64,000 nt of DNA, taken from NCBI RefSeq assembly GCF_021648825.1, contig NZ_JAKJHS010000007.1, positions 158,369-222,368 on the forward strand, in the 5' to 3' direction. Under the pieces are notes generated by a model. That model searched no databases. It was given only the letters and a program-made list of their open reading frames with translations, and was not told the DNA's origin. Of the stretch, positions 28,907 through 38,701 are shown piece by piece. The number at the start of each line of letters is the position of its first letter. Position 1 is the first letter of the stretch. A program made the position numbers and the translations under genes. Source of the stretch: Rhizobium halophilum. Lineage in GTDB: Bacteria; Pseudomonadota; Alphaproteobacteria; Rhizobiales; Rhizobiaceae.

Positions 28907-29263
28907 ATGCGCCACCAGCCGCCGCCGATCAACCGGGGCCGCGCCCGCGGCATGCGGAGGGATCCGACGCGGGCGGAAGACATGCTGTGGGAGGCCCTGC
29001 GTGACCGGCGGCTGGAGGGCGCCAAGTTTCGCCGGCAGGTGCCGCTCGAGCGCTACATCCTCGATTTCGTCTGTTTCGAACACCGGCTGATCGTGGAGGT
29101 GGATGGCTGGCAGCATGCGGATAGCCCATCTGACGGGATCCGCGACGCTTTCTTCCGGTCGCAAGGGTTTCGGGTGCTACGCTTCTGGAACGAGGAGGTG
29201 GAGGAGAACATCAACGCTGTCTGCCTGCGGATACTGGCGGAGCTGCGTGATAGCGGCTTGTGA
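28907..29263 (+). CDS. DUF559 (Vsr-like) endonuclease-domain protein
   Basis: 118 residues from ATG 28907, with GGAGGG seven bases before it. The restriction-like fold is visible: RAEDMLWEALRDRRLEGAKFR, then YILDFVCFEHRLIVEVDGWQH with the expected catalytic D and ExD pair, then FFRSQGFRVLRFWNEEV, the Vsr-type strand and helix. Probably a DNA nuclease. It lies within the CTCTCCC repeats; such genes travel with these repeats in rhizobia and are often many per genome. No methylase next to it. Confidence 0.85.
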   Translation: MRHQPPPINRGRARGMRRDPTRAEDMLWEALRDRRLEGAKFRRQVPLERYILDFVCFEHRLIVEVDGWQHADSPSDGIRDAFFRSQGFRVLRFWNEEVEENINAVCLRILAELRDSGL

Positions 29264-29270
29264 GACCTTA

Positions 29271-29646
29271 TCCTCTCCCCTTGTGGGAGAGGATAGTTCG
29301 CCCCAAGAGGCGAAGCCGATTGGCGAGGCGAACTTGGTGAGGGGGCTGTTGTTGATCTCGCCGTCCGACCCCCTCACCAACAAGATCTACGACTTAGCTG
29401 CGCTGAGATCGTGATCTTGTGACCTCTCCCACCAGGGGAGAGGGAGGCGCCGAGGGTGCCGCACCGGCTCCTCTCCCCTTGTGGGAGAGGATAGTTCGCC
29501 CCAAGAGGCGAAGCCGATTGGCGAGGCGAACTTGGTGAGAGGGCTGTTGTTGATCTCGCCGTCCGACCCCCTCACCAACAAGATCTACGACTTAGCTGCG
29601 CTAAGATCGTGATCTTGTAACCTCTCCCACAAGGGGAGAGGGAGGG
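29271..29646. repeat. Tandem 198-bp repeat, two near-identical copies
   Basis: Copy one starts 29271, copy two starts 29469; about four differences over 177 compared bases. Each begins with TCCTCTCCCCTTGTGGGAGA, passes through AGTTCGCCCCAAGAGGCGAA and CCCCTCACCAACAAGATCT, and ends with CCTCTCCC and GGGGAGAGG arms. Both carry the same short antisense ORF, which is best seen as non-coding. Rhizobial intergenic mosaic repeats look like this. Confidence 0.85.
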
Positions 29647-29771
29647 CTTACGTCGGCAAGAAGTTCTAGATCACTGCAATCTCTTTGATCTCTTTATTGC
29701 GGTCTCGAGAGAGCAATTTCTCACTGATGTCAGTCGACATGATTGCTTCAGAGAGCGATTGGCTCGGCTGT

Positions 29772-30668
29772 TCAATCCCAGAGCCCATAATCCTTCGCAG
29801 ATGTGACTCCAGGTTCTGGGGCTTCACCTCGGCCAAATGGCTGAGACGTTTTCTCGCGCTCTTTCTCCATCCAGGAAGCCAATAGGCTCAGTTTGCTTGG
29901 CTGAAAGAAATCGCGAGTAAACGCGATGCAAGCATCCACAACCTCCGCAGCCTCCAAAGTCTTCTGGTGCTTAGCAGCGAGATTTGCGAACATCTGGTCG
30001 GTTGGCTCTGTCCTCACTGACTGTACGGCATAGACAAACGCTTCTACGAGAGTAACTCGCTGAATTATCTGTTTCAGATAGGGAATAGCGCTGCTTGGTG
30101 AGACGTGCGTAACAATTGAATGTTGCTCAATGCGTTCCAACTGCTTTGCATTTCCGCCCACAGCAACGTGAGAGGTCTCTACGAGACGGCCGTTGTTTCG
30201 GGCGAGGTGGGTCAGAAGGTGCGCTACAGGTTTCTCGTGTTTTAGATGCATTTCAACCCAAGCCGACTCTATATGAGTAAGTAACGGTCGGTAGCTTTTA
30301 AGCCATCCTTCGATAGGCTCTATCGAATTGGCAATCGCTTGGATGACGTAGCGGTTATGTGCGCGTCGGGTGCGCTGCTTGAACTCGCCTGCGCATAGCC
30401 TAGCTGTTTCGGCGCCGAAAAACTCTTTGGCGCAGGAGCTACCAAAAAGCATCCGTTTGTCACCGTCGACAAGCCCTGTAATGCCGTTGAGATGGCGATG
30501 GCCACCGCAAATATGGCAGTACATCCGCTCCCTTTGACTTCGGTAGAAGTTGTCAAAGACAACTTCACTAGGGACCGCCGTCACACGTTCTTTTGGGAGG
30601 AGCCCAATCTGCTCATAGGGCGTCTCAGTGAACAGTCGTTCAGCACGAAGGTATGCACGAAAATCCAT
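29772..30668 (-). CDS. Orphan protein with zinc-ribbon-like N-terminal motif
   Basis: 298 residues, preceded by GGAG eight bases upstream. Residues 50-84 read YCHICGGHRHLNG then FGSSCAKEFFG: the Cys-x2-Cys, two His and a later Cys could bind one zinc. The rest is helical without clear domains, and no membrane segment or signal is seen. Its base composition is more AT-rich than the neighbours and rare codons are more frequent, which suggests horizontal arrival. It lies between the repeat block and nrdJ. No family recognised. Confidence 0.7.
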   Translation of the reverse strand: MDFRAYLRAERLFTETPYEQIGLLPKERVTAVPSEVVFDNFYRSQRERMYCHICGGHRHLNGITGLVDGDKRMLFGSSCAKEFFGAETARLCAGEFKQRTRRAHNRYVIQAIANSIEPIEGWLKSYRPLLTHIESAWVEMHLKHEKPVAHLLTHLARNNGRLVETSHVAVGGNAKQLERIEQHSIVTHVSPSSAIPYLKQIIQRVTLVEAFVYAVQSVRTEPTDQMFANLAAKHQKTLEAAEVVDACIAFTRDFFQPSKLSLLASWMEKEREKTSQPFGRGEAPEPGVTSAKDYGLWD

Positions 30669-30719
30669 TTCAAACGCTCCAGTGTTGATCGCTCCGTTTC
30701 TACTTTGTTCCCCCCTGCA

Positions 30720-30749
30720 GTTGCGGCCCGGGGCTGCCCGGGCCGCAAC
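30720..30749 (-). terminator. Perfect 13-pair hairpin after nrdJ
   Basis: GTTGCGGCCCGGG and CCCGGGCCGCAAC flank a GCTG loop, 22 bases past the nrdJ stop on the - strand. No T-run follows on that strand, so termination may be inefficient or rho-aided. Confidence 0.6.
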
Positions 30750-30770
30750 TATTACGAATTAGGCATGCAG

Positions 30771-33700
30771 TTACGAGCAACCGCTCGTCGCACCACACGT
30801 GTCGCACTTCTCACACGTCCCGTTCCGCACCATCGTGAAGTTCTGGCACTCGGAGCACATGTTGCCGGTGTAGCCCTGGGCGATCGAGCGCATGCGGCGT
30901 TCGGCTTCGACCTTCTTGGCCTCCGTCTTGGCAGCGGCGGCGTCGGCGGCGGCTTTGTCGGAGAAGAGGGCGGTGGAAGCCTGCTGCTGTTCGGTGGCAA
31001 GCTCTTCCGACACGTCTTCGGCAATCTCCTCGGCCAGTTCCTTGGCGCGCTCTTCGTAATCGCGCTTGAAGGCGACGATTTCGGAGGTGGCGACGGCAAC
31101 GGTGGGTTCCAGCTTGCGGGCGGCGGAGCCGGCAAAGGAGGTGACGTTGCCAACCGAAGCCTTGGCGGGAGCCGCGGTGGCTGCACCCTTTGGTTCGCCA
31201 GCCGAGCGCTCGCTGCTGGAAACCAGCGTCGGCTTGTAGCCGCGCGTCCAGCCGGTCGACACGAGGTTGGTCTTGCCTTCCTGGATGCCCTTGCCGAGTG
31301 CCGTGTTGGAGAAGTCCGACGTATCGACATGCGCGAGATCATGACGGCCGAGATAGGAGACGGCGAGTTCGCGGAACACGTAGTCGAGGATCGACGTAGC
31401 GTTCTTGATCGCGTCGTTGCCGGTGACAATGCCAGCGGGCTCGAACTTGGTGAAGGTGAAGGCCTCCACATATTCTTCCAGCGGTACGCCGTATTGCAGG
31501 CCAAGCGAGATGGCGATGGCAAAATTGTTCATCATCGCGCGGAAGGCGGCGCCTTCCTTGTGCATGTCGATGAAGATCTCGCCGATGCGACCGTCGCCGA
31601 ATTCGCCGGTGCGCAGATAGACCTTGTGGCCGCCGACATTGGCTTTCTGGGTATAGCCCTGGCGGCGGTTCGGCAGCTTTTCACGCTCGCGGGTAACGCG
31701 CTCGACCACGCGTTCGATGATCTTTTCCGTGACCGTGACCGCCTGGGCGGCCACCGGCTGCTGGATCAGGTCTTCGAGCGCATCCTCGTCGTCCTCGTCC
31801 TCGATCAGTGAGGCGTTGAGCGGCTGGGAAAGCTTCGAGCCGTCGCGGTAGAGCGCATTGGCCTTCAGCGCCAGCTTCCAGGAGAGCATGTAGGCTGCAC
31901 CGCAATCTTCCACGGTGGCGTCGTTCGGCATGTTGATCGTCTTGGAGATCGCGCCCGAGATGAACGGCTGGGCCGCTGCCATCATGCGGATGTGGCTTTC
32001 CACCGAGAGATAACGCTTGCCGATCTTGCCGCAGGGATTGGCGCAATCGAAGACGGGCAGGTGCTCTTCCTTCAGGAAGGGCGCGCCTTCGAGCGTCATC
32101 GCACCGCAGACATGGATGTTGGCGGCCTCGATCTCCTTCTTCGAGAAACCGATATGCTCCAGGAGGTTGAAGCTCATGTCGGCGAGCTGCTCGTCGGAAA
32201 CCTTGAGCACGTCCTTCAGGAAGTCGGCGCCGAGCGTCCACTGGTTGAAGACGAACTTGATGTCGAAGGCGGCCTTGGTGGCACCGTTGATCGCCTCGAT
32301 CTTGTCGTCGGTAAAGCCCTTGGCGCGCAGCGAACCGGGGTTGACGCCGGGCGCCTGGTTGATGTTGCCGTGTCCGACGGCATAAGCCTCGATCTCAGCA
32401 ATCTGGCTCTCGGTATAGCCGAGCGTGCGCAGCGCTTCCGGAACGGCACCGTTGATGATCTTGAAGTAGCCGCCGCCGGCGAGCTTCTTGAACTTCACCA
32501 GCGCGAAGTCAGGCTCGATGCCGGTGGTGTCGCAATCCATGACGAGGCCGATCGTGCCGGTCGGCGCGATCACGGTCGTCTGGGCGTTGCGGTAGCCGTG
32601 CTTTTCGCCGAGTTCCAGCGCCTTGTCCCAGGCAGCCTTGGCATGGGCGGAAAGATCCTGGTCCGGGTTCTCATCGTGGAAGAGCGGTACCGGGTTGACC
32701 GAAAGCTGCTCATAGCCGGTGGCTTCACCGTAAGCTGCGCGGCGATGGTTGCGCATCACGCGCAGCATGCTTTCGCGGTTCGGCGCGAAGTTGGGGAAGG
32801 GTCCGAGCTCGCCCGCCATTTCGGCGGAGGTCGCATAGGCGATGCCGGTCATGATTGCGGTGAGCGAGCCGGCAATCGCGCGGCCTTCCTTGGAATCGTA
32901 GGGAATGCCGGTCGACATCAACAGGCCGCCGATATTGGCATAGCCGAGGCCGAGCGTGCGGTACTGGTAGGAGAGTTCGGCGATCTCCTTGGACGGGAAC
33001 TGCGCCATCATGACCGAGACTTCGAGCACGACGGTCCATAGGCGCACGGCATGTTCGTAGTCGGCAATGTTGATGCGCTTCGTGTCCTTGTCCTTGAACT
33101 GGAGAAGGTTGAGCGAGGCAAGATTGCAGGCCGTGTCGTCGAGGAACATGTATTCCGAGCACGGGTTGGAGCCGCGGATCGGGCCACCGGCCGGCGAGGT
33201 GTGCCAGTCGTTCATGGTGGTGTTGAAGTGCAGGCCCGGATCGGCGGAGGCCCAGGCGGCGTAGGAGATCTTCTCCCACAGGTCGCGGGCCTTCAGCGTC
33301 TTCATCACGCGGCCGTCCTTGCGCGCGGTCAGGTTCCACTCGCCATCGTTTTCGACGGCACGCAGGAAGTCGTCCTTCAGCGAGACGGAGTTGTTGGAGT
33401 TCTGGCCCGATACGGTGAGATAGGCTTCCGAATCCCAGTCGGTGTCATAAGTCTTGAACTCGAGGTCCTTGTAACCCTGCTTGGCGAACTGGATCACGCG
33501 GCCGACATAGTTTTCCGGAACCATGTCCTTCTTGGCGGCGCGAATCTCGCGCTTCAGCGCAGGGTTCTTGTTCGGGTCGAAGCAGTCGTCGCCTTCGCCT
33601 TCGCAGTTGACGCAGGCCTTCATGATCGCCTTCAGGTGCTTGGCGACGATCTTGGAGCCGGTGACGAGGGCTGCGACCTTTTGCTCTTCCTTGACCTTCC

Positions 33701-34586
33701 AGTTGATGTATTCCTCGATATCCGGATGGTCGATGTCGACGACGACCATCTTGGCCGCGCGACGGGTCGTGCCGCCGGACTTGATCGCGCCCGCTGCACG
33801 GTCGCCGATCTTGAGGAAGGACATCAGGCCGGAGGAACGGCCGCCGCCGGAAAGCTTCTCGCCTTCGCCGCGCAGCATGGAAAAGTTGGAGCCGGTGCCG
33901 GAGCCGTACTTGAAGAGGCGCGCTTCGCGGACCCACAGATCCATGATGCCGCCCTCGTTGACGAGGTCGTCGCCGACGGACTGGATGAAGCAAGCATGAG
34001 GCTGTGGATGCTCATAGGCCGACTTGGACTTGGTGAGCTTGCCGGTGAAGGGGTCGACATAGAAGTGGCCCTGGCCCGGACCGTCGATGCCATAGGCCCA
34101 GTGCAGGCCGGTGTTGAACCACTGAGGGGAGTTCGGCGCGACCCGCTGGGTGGCGAGCATATAGGCAAGCTCGTCCATGAAGGCGGAGGCATCCTCTTCC
34201 GAGGAGAAGTAGCCGCCTTTCCAGCCCCAGTAGGTCCAGGTGCCGGCAAGGCGGGTGAAGACCTGACGTGCATCGGTTTCGGAGCCATAGCGCTGGTCTT
34301 CCGGCAGATCCTTCAGGGCCTTTTCGTCAGCGACCGAGCGCCAAAGGAACGAAGGGACATCGTTCTCTTCGACCTTCTTCAGCCGCGCCGGCACACCGGC
34401 CTTGCGGAAATACTTCTGCGCCAGGACATCGGTTGCGACCTGGGAAAACTGCGCCGGTACGTCGATATCCGCCAGGCGGAACACGATCGAGCCATCAGGA
34501 TTGCGGATCTCACTGACCGCCTTGCGGAATTCAATGTCCGCATAGGCACCCTGGCCGGGCTGGGTGAAACGACGTTCGATGCGCAT
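30771..34586 (-). CDS. nrdJ: Vitamin-B12-dependent ribonucleotide reductase (class II)
   Basis: 1271 residues from ATG 34586 ([15 protein letters not shown]), preceded by ACAAGG; the frame is open to 34733 but the extension has no family similarity. Motifs: [18 protein letters not shown], the substrate-site segment [20 protein letters not shown] with a catalytic Cys, ATP/dNTP-region [10 protein letters not shown], and a C-terminal [18 protein letters not shown] / [10 protein letters not shown] with Cys pairs that feed electrons. Makes dNTPs with adenosylcobalamin and without oxygen. NrdR-type boxes lie upstream. No class I genes (nrdA/B) are in the window. Confidence 0.97.
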   Translation of the reverse strand: MRIERRFTQPGQGAYADIEFRKAVSEIRNPDGSIVFRLADIDVPAQFSQVATDVLAQKYFRKAGVPARLKKVEENDVPSFLWRSVADEKALKDLPEDQRYGSETDARQVFTRLAGTWTYWGWKGGYFSSEEDASAFMDELAYMLATQRVAPNSPQWFNTGLHWAYGIDGPGQGHFYVDPFTGKLTKSKSAYEHPQPHACFIQSVGDDLVNEGGIMDLWVREARLFKYGSGTGSNFSMLRGEGEKLSGGGRSSGLMSFLKIGDRAAGAIKSGGTTRRAAKMVVVDIDHPDIEEYINWKVKEEQKVAALVTGSKIVAKHLKAIMKACVNCEGEGDDCFDPNKNPALKREIRAAKKDMVPENYVGRVIQFAKQGYKDLEFKTYDTDWDSEAYLTVSGQNSNNSVSLKDDFLRAVENDGEWNLTARKDGRVMKTLKARDLWEKISYAAWASADPGLHFNTTMNDWHTSPAGGPIRGSNPCSEYMFLDDTACNLASLNLLQFKDKDTKRINIADYEHAVRLWTVVLEVSVMMAQFPSKEIAELSYQYRTLGLGYANIGGLLMSTGIPYDSKEGRAIAGSLTAIMTGIAYATSAEMAGELGPFPNFAPNRESMLRVMRNHRRAAYGEATGYEQLSVNPVPLFHDENPDQDLSAHAKAAWDKALELGEKHGYRNAQTTVIAPTGTIGLVMDCDTTGIEPDFALVKFKKLAGGGYFKIINGAVPEALRTLGYTESQIAEIEAYAVGHGNINQAPGVNPGSLRAKGFTDDKIEAINGATKAAFDIKFVFNQWTLGADFLKDVLKVSDEQLADMSFNLLEHIGFSKKEIEAANIHVCGAMTLEGAPFLKEEHLPVFDCANPCGKIGKRYLSVESHIRMMAAAQPFISGAISKTINMPNDATVEDCGAAYMLSWKLALKANALYRDGSKLSQPLNASLIEDEDDEDALEDLIQQPVAAQAVTVTEKIIERVVERVTREREKLPNRRQGYTQKANVGGHKVYLRTGEFGDGRIGEIFIDMHKEGAAFRAMMNNFAIAISLGLQYGVPLEEYVEAFTFTKFEPAGIVTGNDAIKNATSILDYVFRELAVSYLGRHDLAHVDTSDFSNTALGKGIQEGKTNLVSTGWTRGYKPTLVSSSERSAGEPKGAATAAPAKASVGNVTSFAGSAARKLEPTVAVATSEIVAFKRDYEERAKELAEEIAEDVSEELATEQQQASTALFSDKAAADAAAAKTEAKKVEAERRMRSIAQGYTGNMCSECQNFTMVRNGTCEKCDTCGATSGCS

Positions 34587-34698
34587 TGCCTTGTGTCCCT
34601 CGTCTGTGGCCCGCTCAGGGCGCAAATTTCCGGCCCGGCCGCTCGCCATCATGGGCAGCCGGGAAATCTCTCGTCCAGGTGAATCATCCGGGATGTCC

Positions 34699-34714
34699 AA
34701 CCTGTATCTTGTGT
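34699..34714 (-). promoter_or_regulatory. NrdR-type box 1 (distal partner)
   Basis: AACCTGTATCTTGTGT on the + strand matches the NrdR box consensus ACACWATATATWGTGT at 12 of 16 positions. It is 31 bp, three helical turns, from the next box, the spacing known for paired NrdR boxes. Confidence 0.6.
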
Positions 34715-34729
34715 TGATGGTCGACTGCA

Positions 34730-34745
34730 ACACTAAATATAGCGT
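34730..34745 (-). promoter_or_regulatory. NrdR-type box 2 upstream of nrdJ
   Basis: ACACTAAATATAGCGT matches the NrdR consensus at 14 of 16 positions. About 145 bases upstream of the nrdJ start. With box 1 it makes a paired operator, so nrdJ is probably repressed by NrdR when nucleotide pools are full. Confidence 0.75.
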
Positions 34746-35212
34746 TAACAGCGTCTTTTTACCAGTGCCAACACGAGCTGCTGCGATCGGAAAAAGGCGC
34801 AGGCAGTACTCCTGGCGGACAGCGTCTCAGGCCGCCTGCCATGGTCATTTTCTGCTTGAACCTGTTTGAAAGAACCGGCCTCGTTACGTTCGGTCCAGTC
34901 GCCGCTGCAACATGACGTGCAATCTCGTCCCCTTGGCAAGATTCGTCAAGGCATAGATCGCCATACATTCTTAACCACAAGATATTGTGTCGAGACCTTG
35001 TGGAAAACGGGGAGAGAAAAAAGAAGCAGGAAAGTCAGGTATTTGCAGCGGCCGGTTGGCGTGAGGGAGGGTTTCCTCCCCACGTCATGCACAGGCCTGC
35101 CGAAGTCTTTGCGCACTTCAACAGGCCGGTGTTGCAGATTGGTCCACAAGCGAAAAACCGAAGGACAGGGGCGGGAGTCTACAGCACGAAAAACTGTCAC
35201 CGCCGGTAGAAG
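34746..35212. other. Gene-free region between nrdJ and gpt
   Basis: About 470 bases with no plausible gene; longer ORFs here lack binding sites and family motifs. A lone NrdR-like box lies at 34975-34990. No cobalamin riboswitch (no B12-box like GCCACTG) was recognised by eye. Confidence 0.55.
34975..34990. promoter_or_regulatory. Third NrdR-like box, unpaired
   Basis: CCACAAGATATTGTGT matches the consensus at 14 of 16 positions, but no partner is seen 31 bases to either side. It lies 389 bases upstream of the nrdJ start. It may be a weaker site or chance. Confidence 0.35.
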
Positions 35213-35710
35213 CTAGCCCTTGTGGCCTTTGGCGATCGGCTCCTGATAGGTGAAGCCCATGTCCCAAGGGAAGTAGATCCAAGTGTCCTGGCTCACTTCG
35301 GTGATGAAGGTGTCGATCATCGGGACGCCGGACGGTTTGGCATAGACGCAGGCAAAATGGGCCTTCGGCAGCATCTCGCGGACTTCCGACGCGGTCTTGC
35401 CGGTGTCGGTCAGGTCGTCGACAACGAGCACGCCCTCGCCACCATTGACGGATAATTCCGGCGTGATCCCCTTCAGCAGGTTCATTTCGCCCTGACTTGA
35501 ATAGTCATGGTAGGACGCGATGCAGACCGTTTCGATCAGGCGGATGTTGAGTTCGCGCGAGATGATCGCCGCCGGGACCAGGCCGCCTCGGGTGATGCAG
35601 ACGATAGCGCGAAACTCCTGGCCGGAGCCGGCGAGGCGCCAAGCAAGCGCACGGGCGTCGCGGTGGAACTGGTCCCAGGAGACGGGAAAGGCTTTTTCTG
35701 GAAGAGACAT
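35213..35710 (-). CDS. gpt: Xanthine (guanine) phosphoribosyltransferase
   Basis: 165 residues. The PRPP loop reads [15 protein letters not shown] with the acidic [10 protein letters not shown] signature, and [19 protein letters not shown] is the second PRPP/pyrophosphate segment. It makes GMP/XMP from guanine/xanthine (purine salvage). The upstream side has CTCCTCCC, so no Shine-Dalgarno sequence on the coding strand is visible and initiation may be leaderless or weak. Confidence 0.94.
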   Translation of the reverse strand: MSLPEKAFPVSWDQFHRDARALAWRLAGSGQEFRAIVCITRGGLVPAAIISRELNIRLIETVCIASYHDYSSQGEMNLLKGITPELSVNGGEGVLVVDDLTDTGKTASEVREMLPKAHFACVYAKPSGVPMIDTFITEVSQDTWIYFPWDMGFTYQEPIAKGHKG

Positions 35711-35987
35711 GGGAGGAGCCGTTAGCGAGAGCTGCGTTGGCTCTCGCTAATAGCGGCAAGTCCGGCGCCCTGGCAAGACGTCGAGTTGTAAACAGGCATG
35801 GGTGAATCGGCTTCACGTACAACGGAAGCCGTGCCGCCGGAGGTGCGCCTGAACTCCTCTGGGGCGGGTGAACAGCGGTGTCGGACCTTTGGCCCAGTCT
35901 CCGGAGCATTGGTCCGAGGGGGATCGACATTTCACCATCGGCTCACAAGCTTTGCGCGGGGCGACAAGACTAAAAGGAGATGAGAAC

Positions 35988-36614
35988 ATGATCATTCGAT
36001 CCCTCACAAGATCTGCAGCCATGGCTGCCATCCTCTTGTCCTCGGTTGCTGTGGGAGGGCACCTGCCTGGTTTTACCGACACCGTCTGGGCCAAGGGCGG
36101 TGATGGCGGAGGAAACGGCGGTGGCAACGGCGGTGGCAATGGCGGAGGAAACGGCGGCGGTAATGGTGGAGGGGGCAACGGACACGGCGGCGGACGGAGT
36201 TCCGAGCGCGACAACTCTGGAAAGTCGCAGATTGGCGAAGCGCCTCGAGGCCAGAGCGACAAGAACGCCAACCGACGTGCCGAGCGAAGCGCAGCCGAAC
36301 CTTCCCTCAGCCGCTCCCAGCTCAAGGGCTTGAACTCCCTCAACCGCAACTATCAAGCCTATCTCAACAGCCGCGACCCGCGCATGGCGGCAGTTTCCGC
36401 TTATACGATGGACTACGCCCAGTATGAGATCGACCATGGCGTGTCTCCTCCGGAAACCGACGCAGCTCTCGGTGATGAGGCACTGCGGGATGCCTTGAGC
36501 GCCTTCACCCCCGATCCGATAACGGACGACATGCTGGCGGAAGCGAAGGCTGTCCTGGGTGTCGGAAGCGCTGACGGCAAGATTGACCAGATCCGTTCGA
36601 CGATGGACCGATAG
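35988..36614 (+). CDS. Secreted Gly/Asn-repeat protein, unknown
   Basis: 208 residues from ATG 35988, with AAAGGAGA before it. A signal-like hydrophobic stretch (AAMAAILLSSVAVGG) is followed by about 30 residues made of GGGN units (residues 37-68), then a charged linker and a helical domain LNRNYQAYLNSRDPRMAAVSAYT. The frame is open upstream to 35868 but that part is not typical. No known family; the tail is found in other rhizobia as far as I can judge. DUF982 gene follows after 75 bases. Confidence 0.75.
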   Translation: MIIRSLTRSAAMAAILLSSVAVGGHLPGFTDTVWAKGGDGGGNGGGNGGGNGGGNGGGNGGGGNGHGGGRSSERDNSGKSQIGEAPRGQSDKNANRRAERSAAEPSLSRSQLKGLNSLNRNYQAYLNSRDPRMAAVSAYTMDYAQYEIDHGVSPPETDAALGDEALRDALSAFTPDPITDDMLAEAKAVLGVGSADGKIDQIRSTMDR

Positions 36615-36689
36615 AAGAGATCGAGCCGCAGCCGGGGAGCGATTTCACTCCCTGGCTGCCTTGGATTCCGGCAGAACAAGGATACGAGG

Positions 36690-36935
36690 ATGCCTGTCGA
36701 CCTCTGGGACCGCAGCGTGGAATTGATGATCGACAGCGAAGATCACTTCCGCTGCGTCAGAAACAGCCGAGAAGCCTACGAATGTCTGTCGACCTGTTGG
36801 CCCAGCAAAAGCGGCAAATGGCTTATGGTGGCGCGAAAGCGCTGTATGGAGGCACTGGAAGGCGAGGGCGATCCCGCCGAGGCAGAGGCCGCCTTCATCA
36901 AGGCTGCGGAGGAGGCCGGGATCCTACGCACATGA
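36690..36935 (+). CDS. DUF982-family small protein
   Basis: 81 residues. Pattern SREAYECLSTCWP, then WLMVARKRCMEALEGEGDPAEAEAAFIKAAEEAGI, matches DUF982, a family nearly confined to Rhizobiales with many paralogues per genome. ACGAGG precedes the start. Function unknown. It is in the same direction as the Gly/Asn-repeat gene and convergent with the universal stress gene. Confidence 0.85.
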   Translation: MPVDLWDRSVELMIDSEDHFRCVRNSREAYECLSTCWPSKSGKWLMVARKRCMEALEGEGDPAEAEAAFIKAAEEAGILRT

Positions 36936-36980
36936 TCCCAATCAGGGCAAGCTTGCCACCGGAACCGCTCCTGCGCGCTT

Positions 36981-37817
36981 CTAACGTGACATCAGCGACA
37001 GCGCCGTCATGGATTCGAGCAAGCTGCGGGTGACGCCGCCGAAAAGCATCTCCCACCAGCGCGACGTGCCATAGGCGCCCATCACCAGAAGGTCGACGCT
37101 GTTGTCGGCAAGACGGTTCTCGATGGCCGTGGCGGCCGGCACGCTTCCGCCCTCACGGGTGGTGAGCGTGACGTTGACGTCATGCCGGGCAAGCGCCTCG
37201 GCAAGTTCCACGCCAGCCATATCCGGTTCCTCGTTCGCCCGCTCCGGCGGATCGACGCAGAAGATCTCGACGCTCTCGGCGCTCTTCAGGAAAGGGAGCG
37301 AATCAAAGGTCGCCCGCGCGGCCTCGCGCGACCCATTCCAGGCAATCATCACGCGGCGAATGTCTTTCGGATGCTTCATCACATAGGGCACGAGCAGAAT
37401 GGGCCGGCCGGTGTCGAAGAGCAGGTTCTCGAGTTCCGAGCGGCTGTCGTTGGCTGGGTCGCCCTGACTTGCCACGACGAGATCGGCTGCCCGGACCGTT
37501 TCCATGACCGAGGATCCGGCATAGCCTGCCGAAGAGACGAAGCTGCGCCATTCGGCCGAGCGGCCTTCGCGTGCAATGCGTTCGCGAAAAATCTTCTCCA
37601 CCTCCGCGGTCTCGCGCCGAGAGGCCGCTTGCAACGCCTCGATTGCCGCTGGATCCGGGATTTCCATCGGGGCGATCAGCGGGACCGCGGCAAGAGTTTC
37701 GGCATGGAGGCCGAGAACGTGGGCGTCGTACTTCGCCGCCACGGCCAGCGCAAAGTCGGCGATCTGTGCCGCATGCGCCGGCGAATCGAGAACGGCAACG
37801 ATGGTTTTGTACGTCAT
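36981..37817 (-). CDS. Universal stress protein family (two-domain)
   Basis: 278 residues, two tandem USP-like alpha/beta domains (about 1-140 and 150-278). The second ends with GAYGTSRWWEMLFGGVTRSLLE, the Gx2Gx9G(S/T) ATP-binding signature with some variation; the first lacks that signature. GAGGGAGAGACC precedes the start. Likely involved in stress survival; no partner gene here. Confidence 0.9.
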   Translation of the reverse strand: MTYKTIVAVLDSPAHAAQIADFALAVAAKYDAHVLGLHAETLAAVPLIAPMEIPDPAAIEALQAASRRETAEVEKIFRERIAREGRSAEWRSFVSSAGYAGSSVMETVRAADLVVASQGDPANDSRSELENLLFDTGRPILLVPYVMKHPKDIRRVMIAWNGSREAARATFDSLPFLKSAESVEIFCVDPPERANEEPDMAGVELAEALARHDVNVTLTTREGGSVPAATAIENRLADNSVDLLVMGAYGTSRWWEMLFGGVTRSLLESMTALSLMSR

Positions 37818-37915
37818 GGTCTCTCCCTCAAGCTGGTGCCCTGTGTTTCAACCAATTTCGTCGTGCAGCCTGTCGCCTTCCTTGATGCGGGTCAACTCTG
37901 CGTCGAAATTGCTAC

Positions 37916-38701
37916 TCAGGCGTCCGGCGAGACGTTCGAGGAGATGCGCTTCCCCTCCAGTTCGCGCACCATCTGCATGACGGCTTCGGCGGCCGCCTCA
38001 AGTTCCTCCGCATGGCGGGCGCGCACGACGATCTCGGTCGAGAAGCGCTGACCGTCATACTTCGGATAGGAGCCGATGGTGGTCTGAGGATGGGTTTTCT
38101 GTATGGCGGCAAGTGGAGTGCCGATGTCACCCTCGCCAAACGGGCAGGGGAGCGCCCGCGACAGCATCTTGGTGCCTGTGCGCAGTTCGGCGACAACGTT
38201 GTCGAGCATGGCCTGGAACACCTGCGGGACCCCCGCCATCACGTAGACATTCTCGACAATGAAACCGGGCGCTGTCGACACCGGGTTGGCAATGTGCCGT
38301 GCGCCCTGCGGCATGCGTGCCATTCGCTGTCGCGCCTCGGTAAATTCCATCTCGCGTCGCTGATATATCTCGCCGAGCAGCCGCATCGCCTCCGGATCGT
38401 GCACGCAGGGCAGACCGAAGGCCTCTGACACCGCATCGGCAGTAATATCGTCATGGGTGGGGCCAATGCCGCCGGACGTGAAGACGTAGTCGTACCGCGC
38501 CCGCAGCGCATTCAGCGCATCGACGATGGCCTCTTCTTCATCGGCGACGATCCGCACTTCCTTCAAGTCAATGCCGGAAAGCGTCAGCACGTCAGCGAGG
38601 TGGCCGATGTTCTTGTCCTTCGTGCGACCGGAAAGAAGCTCGTCGCCGATGGCGAGCATGGCGGCGGTGACGAGAGGGGAGGGGTCGGTCGCTTGGGACA
38701 T
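37916..38701 (-). CDS. CinA-like molybdopterin-binding domain protein
   Basis: 261 residues: the MoCF_biosynth part only (AAMLAIGDELLSGRTKDKN, FTSGGIGPTHDDITADAVSEAF, NVYVMAGVPQVFQAML); the C-terminal CinA nicotinamide-nucleotide amidase domain is absent. Such short proteins are common in rhizobia. It may act on nucleotide substrates such as FAD or ADP-ribose; not certain. It is 98 bases from the universal stress gene and in the same direction. Confidence 0.88.
   Translation of the reverse strand: MSQATDPSPLVTAAMLAIGDELLSGRTKDKNIGHLADVLTLSGIDLKEVRIVADEEEAIVDALNALRARYDYVFTSGGIGPTHDDITADAVSEAFGLPCVHDPEAMRLLGEIYQRREMEFTEARQRMARMPQGARHIANPVSTAPGFIVENVYVMAGVPQVFQAMLDNVVAELRTGTKMLSRALPCPFGEGDIGTPLAAIQKTHPQTTIGSYPKYDGQRFSTEIVVRARHAEELEAAAEAVMQMVRELEGKRISSNVSPDA

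Noticed and set aside
29177..29581. Two short - strand frames giving the same peptide
   Set aside because: They lie inside the two copies of the 198-bp repeat; identical peptides come from the repeat itself and no ribosome binding site is present.
29271..29646. CRISPR array
   Set aside because: Repeat unit is 198 bp, only two copies, no short regular spacers and no cas genes nearby.
33051..34682. 543-codon open frame on the + strand
   Set aside because: Lies entirely antisense to nrdJ, whose protein motifs are clear; long antisense frames are common in high-GC coding DNA and this one has no domain or binding site.
34746..35212. Cobalamin riboswitch before nrdJ
   Set aside because: No B12-box or matching fold could be found by eye; control by NrdR boxes explains the leader better. 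A covariance search would settle it.
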